DNA from: Thoreauomyces humboldtii
Lineage: Eukaryota > Chytridiomycota > Chytridiomycetes > Spizellomycetales > Powellomycetaceae
DNA: 10,620 nt
Direction of reading: 5' to 3'
Assembly (NCBI GenBank): GCA_027596035.1
Contig: JADGJA010000792.1
Location: forward strand, 1-10,620
Shown here: positions 7,573-10,620 of the stretch, piece after piece
Layout of the letters: each line of letters opens with the position of its first letter
Numbering within the stretch: position 1 is the stretch's first letter
Translations under genes and position numbers: made by a program
Notes under the pieces: model-generated
What the model was told of the DNA's origin: nothing
Database searches by the model: none
The model's input: only the letters and a program-made list of their open reading frames with translations

Positions 7573-8319
7573 TTACATGCTTTTCCACTGAAGGAGGGGT
7601 TCTCTGTATTTCCCGCGCCGTTGATCGTCGATAAAACCGCCTGTAGAAATTCGATTCGACTCGTTACTTTGGATTCTCTAGGGGTTAGGAGGATCCGGAA
7701 CTTACTTGCGACTATGTAAATATTGTTTGTCGTTGGCGGAGACAGCGCTAAGATGTTCTCAACGGCATGCGCGTCGGCCTCAAACATGTCATTGAGTATG
7801 TTCTCGACAAGGCATGAACGTTGAGCCGCGATGTTGCAATATGCCTGGAATTGATCCCATGTCACAACAACTCGCTTTCCGGTAAAGTCCACAGCGTAAA
7901 AGTCTGTCGGGGTGTTGGGCTTGCGCGCCTGAAGTGGTCATGTGCGTTTGCGCTCCTCGATAAACTTCCACTCCTCGTACTTGTACCAAAAGCAGAGGAG
8001 AAGGCAGATGAGACCAAACCAAGTGAGAGGAGCGAGCGAGAACATGAAGATCAAGAATAACAGAACGAAAGTCAGTAACTGGTCGGAGGTGGTGAGCGAA
8101 GACAGGAGAGGAGGCAGCTTTTTAAGACATATAGGAACAAAGAGATACCTCTTCTTCCGTCATCAGGTAGAAGTGGCTTTCTCGGCGCCGCGAAGCGCCT
8201 TGGCTCGATGCCTTGGGTGGCTGTCTGATTCGTCGGCTATTTCGAGCTCGGTCTCTCAATGCGCCTTTCGAGGCTGATCCATGCTCGGGGAGCGAGGACG
8301 ATTGTCGGTTATGATGCAT
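7573..8319 (-). CDS. Unrecognised membrane protein gene with an in-frame TGA
   Basis: Not recognised. Exon 1 (8149-8319) encodes 57 residues, basic and Ser/Arg-rich, from ATG 8319. A 70-bp intron (8079-8148, GTATCT..CCAG, phase 0) leads to exon 2, which starts with 31 strongly hydrophobic residues (LLTFVLLFLIFMFSLAPLTW then FGLICLLLCFW), one long or two short membrane segments, then WYKYEEWKFIEERKRT and TGA (7938-7940). That gives a 103-residue protein. The same frame then stays open for 77 codons of protein-like sequence (TPTDFYAVDFTGKRVVVTWD, later SCLVENILNDMFEAD) to a strong GTAAGT donor. The 65-bp intron (7641-7705) has CTAAC and TTTCTACAG, and the last exon ends QRRGKYREPLLQWKSM, TAA 7573-7575. 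Options: a premature stop in a decaying gene, readthrough, or alternative splicing that skips the hydrophobic exon. A GTAAGT also overlaps the final stop, so the 3' end is uncertain. It is head to head with the next gene, 59 bp apart. Confidence 0.6.
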
Positions 8320-8378
8320 GCGTCACGTCATAGGGGCGTTATCCGCTCGAGTCGGGTGTCCCGAGATAAAGTAATGGT
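8320..8378. promoter_or_regulatory. Putative bidirectional promoter between two head-to-head genes
   Basis: Only 59 bases separate the proposed ATG of the minus-strand membrane-protein gene from the first ATG of the plus-strand gene (101 if the plus gene starts at 8421). Any promoter must be shared or overlap the coding ends. No clear TATA box is seen; ATAAAG occurs at 8365-8370. Confidence 0.3.
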
Positions 8379-8973
8379 ATGCTGAGTTCCTGCCGACCCA
8401 TCGAAGGTAGGATTTCAAAGATGCTCCCACCGAATATCACGACCATGTCAAGCCAGTCCCCAACGACGGATACGCCGGTTCACAATGCCGCGGAGGAGGG
8501 TGGCGGGGAGCTTGTTGTGGTGCAGGCAGTCGGCAAGGCGAAGGCGAGCGAGATCTTTTTCGGTCGCGTGGCACGCTTCCGAGCTTGCTGCGCTGAAGAG
8601 GCAAGGGCGTGCTTCCAAGACATGCGAGGGCCTGTTGAGGCCCTGAACGACTTGCTGGCGGTGGTGCTGAGGACAGTGATCCTCCTGACGACGATCGCTG
8701 TGGTCCTGTAAGCCACATGCAGACTCTGGCATGCGTTCCACTCGTTTGGGCCCATCAAAGCCTCAAAGGACTGATGCAGCGGTATTTGACGTATTCGACA
8801 GCCTTCTTCTGCGGCGGCTTTGGCAGATGGATGCCGTGGAGGCGGTGGCTCTATACAAGTCACTGAGGTGCGAGGCAGTGGAAGCGAGCGCAGCGACGTG
8901 AGTTCATGGAGTCCTTCTTTTTCGCAGCACTTGACCTGATTCCCTGCTGTTCCTTTGCAGGGCGGCTCCATAA
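8379..8973 (+). CDS. Unrecognised small membrane protein, possibly alternatively spliced
   Basis: Not recognised. From ATG 8379 (alternatives 8421, 8445) the frame encodes a Ser/Thr-rich start, an Ala/Glu/Arg-rich middle with several Cys residues (FRACCAEEARACFQDM, about 67-82), and a hydrophobic segment LLAVVLRTVILLTTIAVVL (92-110). Unspliced, it stops right there (TAA 8709-8711), giving a 110-residue tail-anchored-type protein. However GTAAGC overlaps that stop. Removing 8708-8768 joins in frame to 8769-8897 (VFDVFDSLLLRRLWQMDAVE and on), which ends at a strong GTGAGT donor. A 63-bp intron (8898-8960, ending TTCCTTTGCAG) leads to a short last exon ending TAA 8971-8973, for 156 residues. The second intron is well formed; the first has a weak acceptor. 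G/C-rich third positions look coding. Overlapping minus-strand ORFs up to 175 codons are judged shadows. Confidence 0.5.
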
Positions 8974-9825
8974 AGGGACTGTTTTTTTTTCCACTCATAC
9001 ATAACACAACCTTGACAGAGTCTGACAGCCATGCTGACGTGATCGTACAAAGTGCATGGGACTTCGCAAATCGACCTTACTGTAGTTCACCCTGTTTTTG
9101 CTTCAGGGGATCTCCGAGGTCAGTCTCCAGCTGTCGGTTGCGATGCCAACTGCCGACGAAAAAAGAATTGGTATGTAACTCGGTTCACACAAGCACGGAG
9201 CGGTCTGGTCTGTTTTGCGCGGACTTTGCATAACGAAGGGTAGGCTGTTCAAAACTGCGCATCCCGACGACATCGCGGTTGTCGCCTTCTTGAAGGCTAG
9301 CCGGTGGGCTTGTACCAGCGGCAGAGCGGCAGGCCTTTCCGGTCAATTGGTTACGTTGGGATATGCGTGCGCAACCGCAATGTTCAAATATAGAGCCGCT
9401 GCGGCTGCGCAGTCTGACCGTTCCGAGCCTCTAACTGCACCCCCGCTCAAAGCCCTGCTCCCCCGCTCTGGTTATTCCCATTCCTGAGGCTGACAGGAAT
9501 TCTTTTCTCTCGCCTTACCTGTCTCCTGTTGCCGAAACTTTACCAAACGCGAGCAGAAGTTCTTTATATCGCAGTTAACCCTCGTTGCGCCAACGTTCCG
9601 ACAAGTTCAGCGATCTTGGTCAGCAAGCCTCCACTTGACGCAAATTCATCAGCAGCACCATATATGGCGTATGGTCTGTAGAGGAACCTCACGACAGGGT
9701 CTGGCAAGCTGAAGGGTGTCATAATCTAGGAGCGATGGAACACCTTTGAAGCAAAGATACATGAGGCGGCCTTTGACTAAGCGTTAGAGGCTAACTTTCG
9801 AAGTACCCGACAGTTCGATCCAGCC
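8974..9825. other. No recognised gene
   Basis: About 850 bases with only short ORFs (longest 90 residues at 9215-9487 on the plus strand) that lack recognisable motifs. It may hold the trailer of the upstream plus-strand gene, including a run of nine to ten T residues at 8981-8991. No repeats of note were seen. Confidence 0.45.
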
Positions 9826-10335
9826 TTAGTACACTACGCTCTGATCATTTGACGCTTTGACAGGGTATTCCCTCCATCGGTCGCTTGGCTCGCGCGATGG
9901 ACTGCATATTGATGCGGTTTTCTCGTCATTGCCAGAACTGGCAAAAAGGCGTAACGTCGCGAGCAGGGCACGTTCACTCAAGTATCGATACGACGTATCT
10001 GAGGTGTGGTCCGTTTGCCCCTCGGCAGAGGTATTTGTAAGTTGCAACAAAGTGGTCGCAGTTGCACCGCCATCACACTCGGTTGCAGTGTTGAACTGCA
10101 TGATAGAGAGGCGATCTCCCCAAGTCGCTTGAAGGACTAGCCGAGCACAGTCCCAACGGAAGTAAGCTAGCTGAGGCATTGCCAGCTTCTTCTCAACACG
10201 TGATGTCGAAACTTTTCTGGCGGACTTGTCTGGGGATGTCATCGACCTCGAGCTGGCCCGCCCTTTGCCGCTTCTAGCTTGATAGTAGTGAGCTAAACTG
10301 GCACTTTTAAGTCTCCTGTTATTTCCTAATAGCAT
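9826..10335 (-). CDS. Hypothetical ORF, 169 residues
   Basis: A continuous minus-strand frame from ATG 10335 to a TAA at 9826-9828. The N-terminal third is basic (LKSASLAHYYQARSGKGRAS, later SRVEKKLAMPQ), followed by a Thr/Ser-rich middle and a charged end. There is no signal peptide, membrane segment or known motif. A frame this long can occur by chance in a window of this size. A plus-strand frame of 91 codons overlaps it and there is no homology to decide. No flanking splice signals were found that extend it convincingly. Confidence 0.25.
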   Translation of the reverse strand: MLLGNNRRLKSASLAHYYQARSGKGRASSRSMTSPDKSARKVSTSRVEKKLAMPQLAYFRWDCARLVLQATWGDRLSIMQFNTATECDGGATATTLLQLTNTSAEGQTDHTSDTSYRYLSERALLATLRLFASSGNDEKTASICSPSREPSDRWREYPVKASNDQSVVY

Positions 10336-10620
10336 TGTGTAGTGTGAAAGGTAGATGAGGTTGAGTTCTCGTCGCGTACGGAAGTTCGGTGCCCCGGGAA
10401 AGATACCACTTTCGGGGTAGCGCTTTCCGCGGCTCCTCGCCCTTCAGTAGTCTGGTCGATGTGCGGCCGGAAAATCCACGGGGCATAGGGCTCTCTTGCG
10501 GTCTGCAGCAAGCACGTCCAGACTGGCAGAGGGTTCTGCTGAGTGACGTGCTTGACCTCTTTTGCCCTTATCATAGCAGCGCCGAGCCACAGCGCCTTAG
10601 ATTGATCGAGGTTTTCTTAG
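10336..10620. other. No recognised gene; small inverted repeat
   Basis: The last 285 bases carry an 82-residue minus-strand ORF without known motifs and an exact 10-bp inverted repeat, CAAGCACGTC (10509-10518) and GACGTGCTTG (10545-10554), with a 26-base loop. No T-run follows, so it is not called a terminator. Confidence 0.4.

Noticed and set aside
8437..9007. Minus-strand ORFs of 93, 97 and 175 codons opposite the small plus-strand gene
   Set aside because: The plus-strand reading has a hydrophobic segment and good splice signals; the minus frames are low-complexity Pro/Ser/Arg-rich and cross those introns.
10509..10554. 10-bp inverted repeat as a terminator or mobile-element end
   Set aside because: No T-run, no flanking target duplication and no transposase nearby; such repeats occur by chance.

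Overview
The window looks like nuclear DNA of a flagellated eukaryote, most plausibly a zoosporic (chytrid-like) fungus. Three things point there. Genes are split by short GT-AG introns (about 60-105 bp) whose exons join in frame. One gene is a recognisable cilium/flagellum doublet-microtubule protein (CFAP210/CCDC173 family). A broken F-box plus ankyrin-repeat gene is of a kind I recall as expanded in chytrids. The taxon is an inference. No bacterial operon, rRNA, intact tRNA, CRISPR array or recognisable transposase was seen.

Layout. Positions 1-130 are a C-rich low-complexity tract. An adenylate kinase / UMP-CMP kinase family gene lies on the minus strand (308-1292, two exons). A 1-kb stretch without a convincing gene separates it from a divergently transcribed CFAP210-like gene on the plus strand (2317-4716). 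I could rebuild that gene as eight exons encoding about 617 residues. Twenty bases after its stop begins an exact 310-bp tandem duplication (4737-5046 and 5047-5356). A plus-strand F-box/ankyrin pseudogene with several frameshifts and stops follows (5531-6769). Its 3' end overlaps a diverged third copy of part of the 310-bp unit (about 6755-6893), so the duplicated unit may be the tail of another member of that gene family.

From 6962 to 7378 there are short direct repeats: an 18-bp tandem pair, an exact 30-bp pair and a diverged 60-bp relative. Some carry motifs resembling the A and B boxes of RNA polymerase III promoters.

A head-to-head pair of unrecognised small membrane-protein genes follows. 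The minus-strand gene (7573-8319) has an in-frame TGA just after its hydrophobic segment, yet the frame stays open beyond it and crosses another well-formed intron. The plus-strand gene (8379-8973) can be read either as a tail-anchored protein or, if spliced, as a longer protein with an acidic/amphipathic tail. The rest (8974-10620) has no recognised gene, only one weak minus-strand ORF (9826-10335).

Functionally, the kinase and CFAP210 may share a regulatory region, and adenylate kinases do supply ATP in flagella, but co-regulation is only a hypothesis. All exon structures were built by eye from splice motifs, phase and protein resemblance; no search or transcript data were available.
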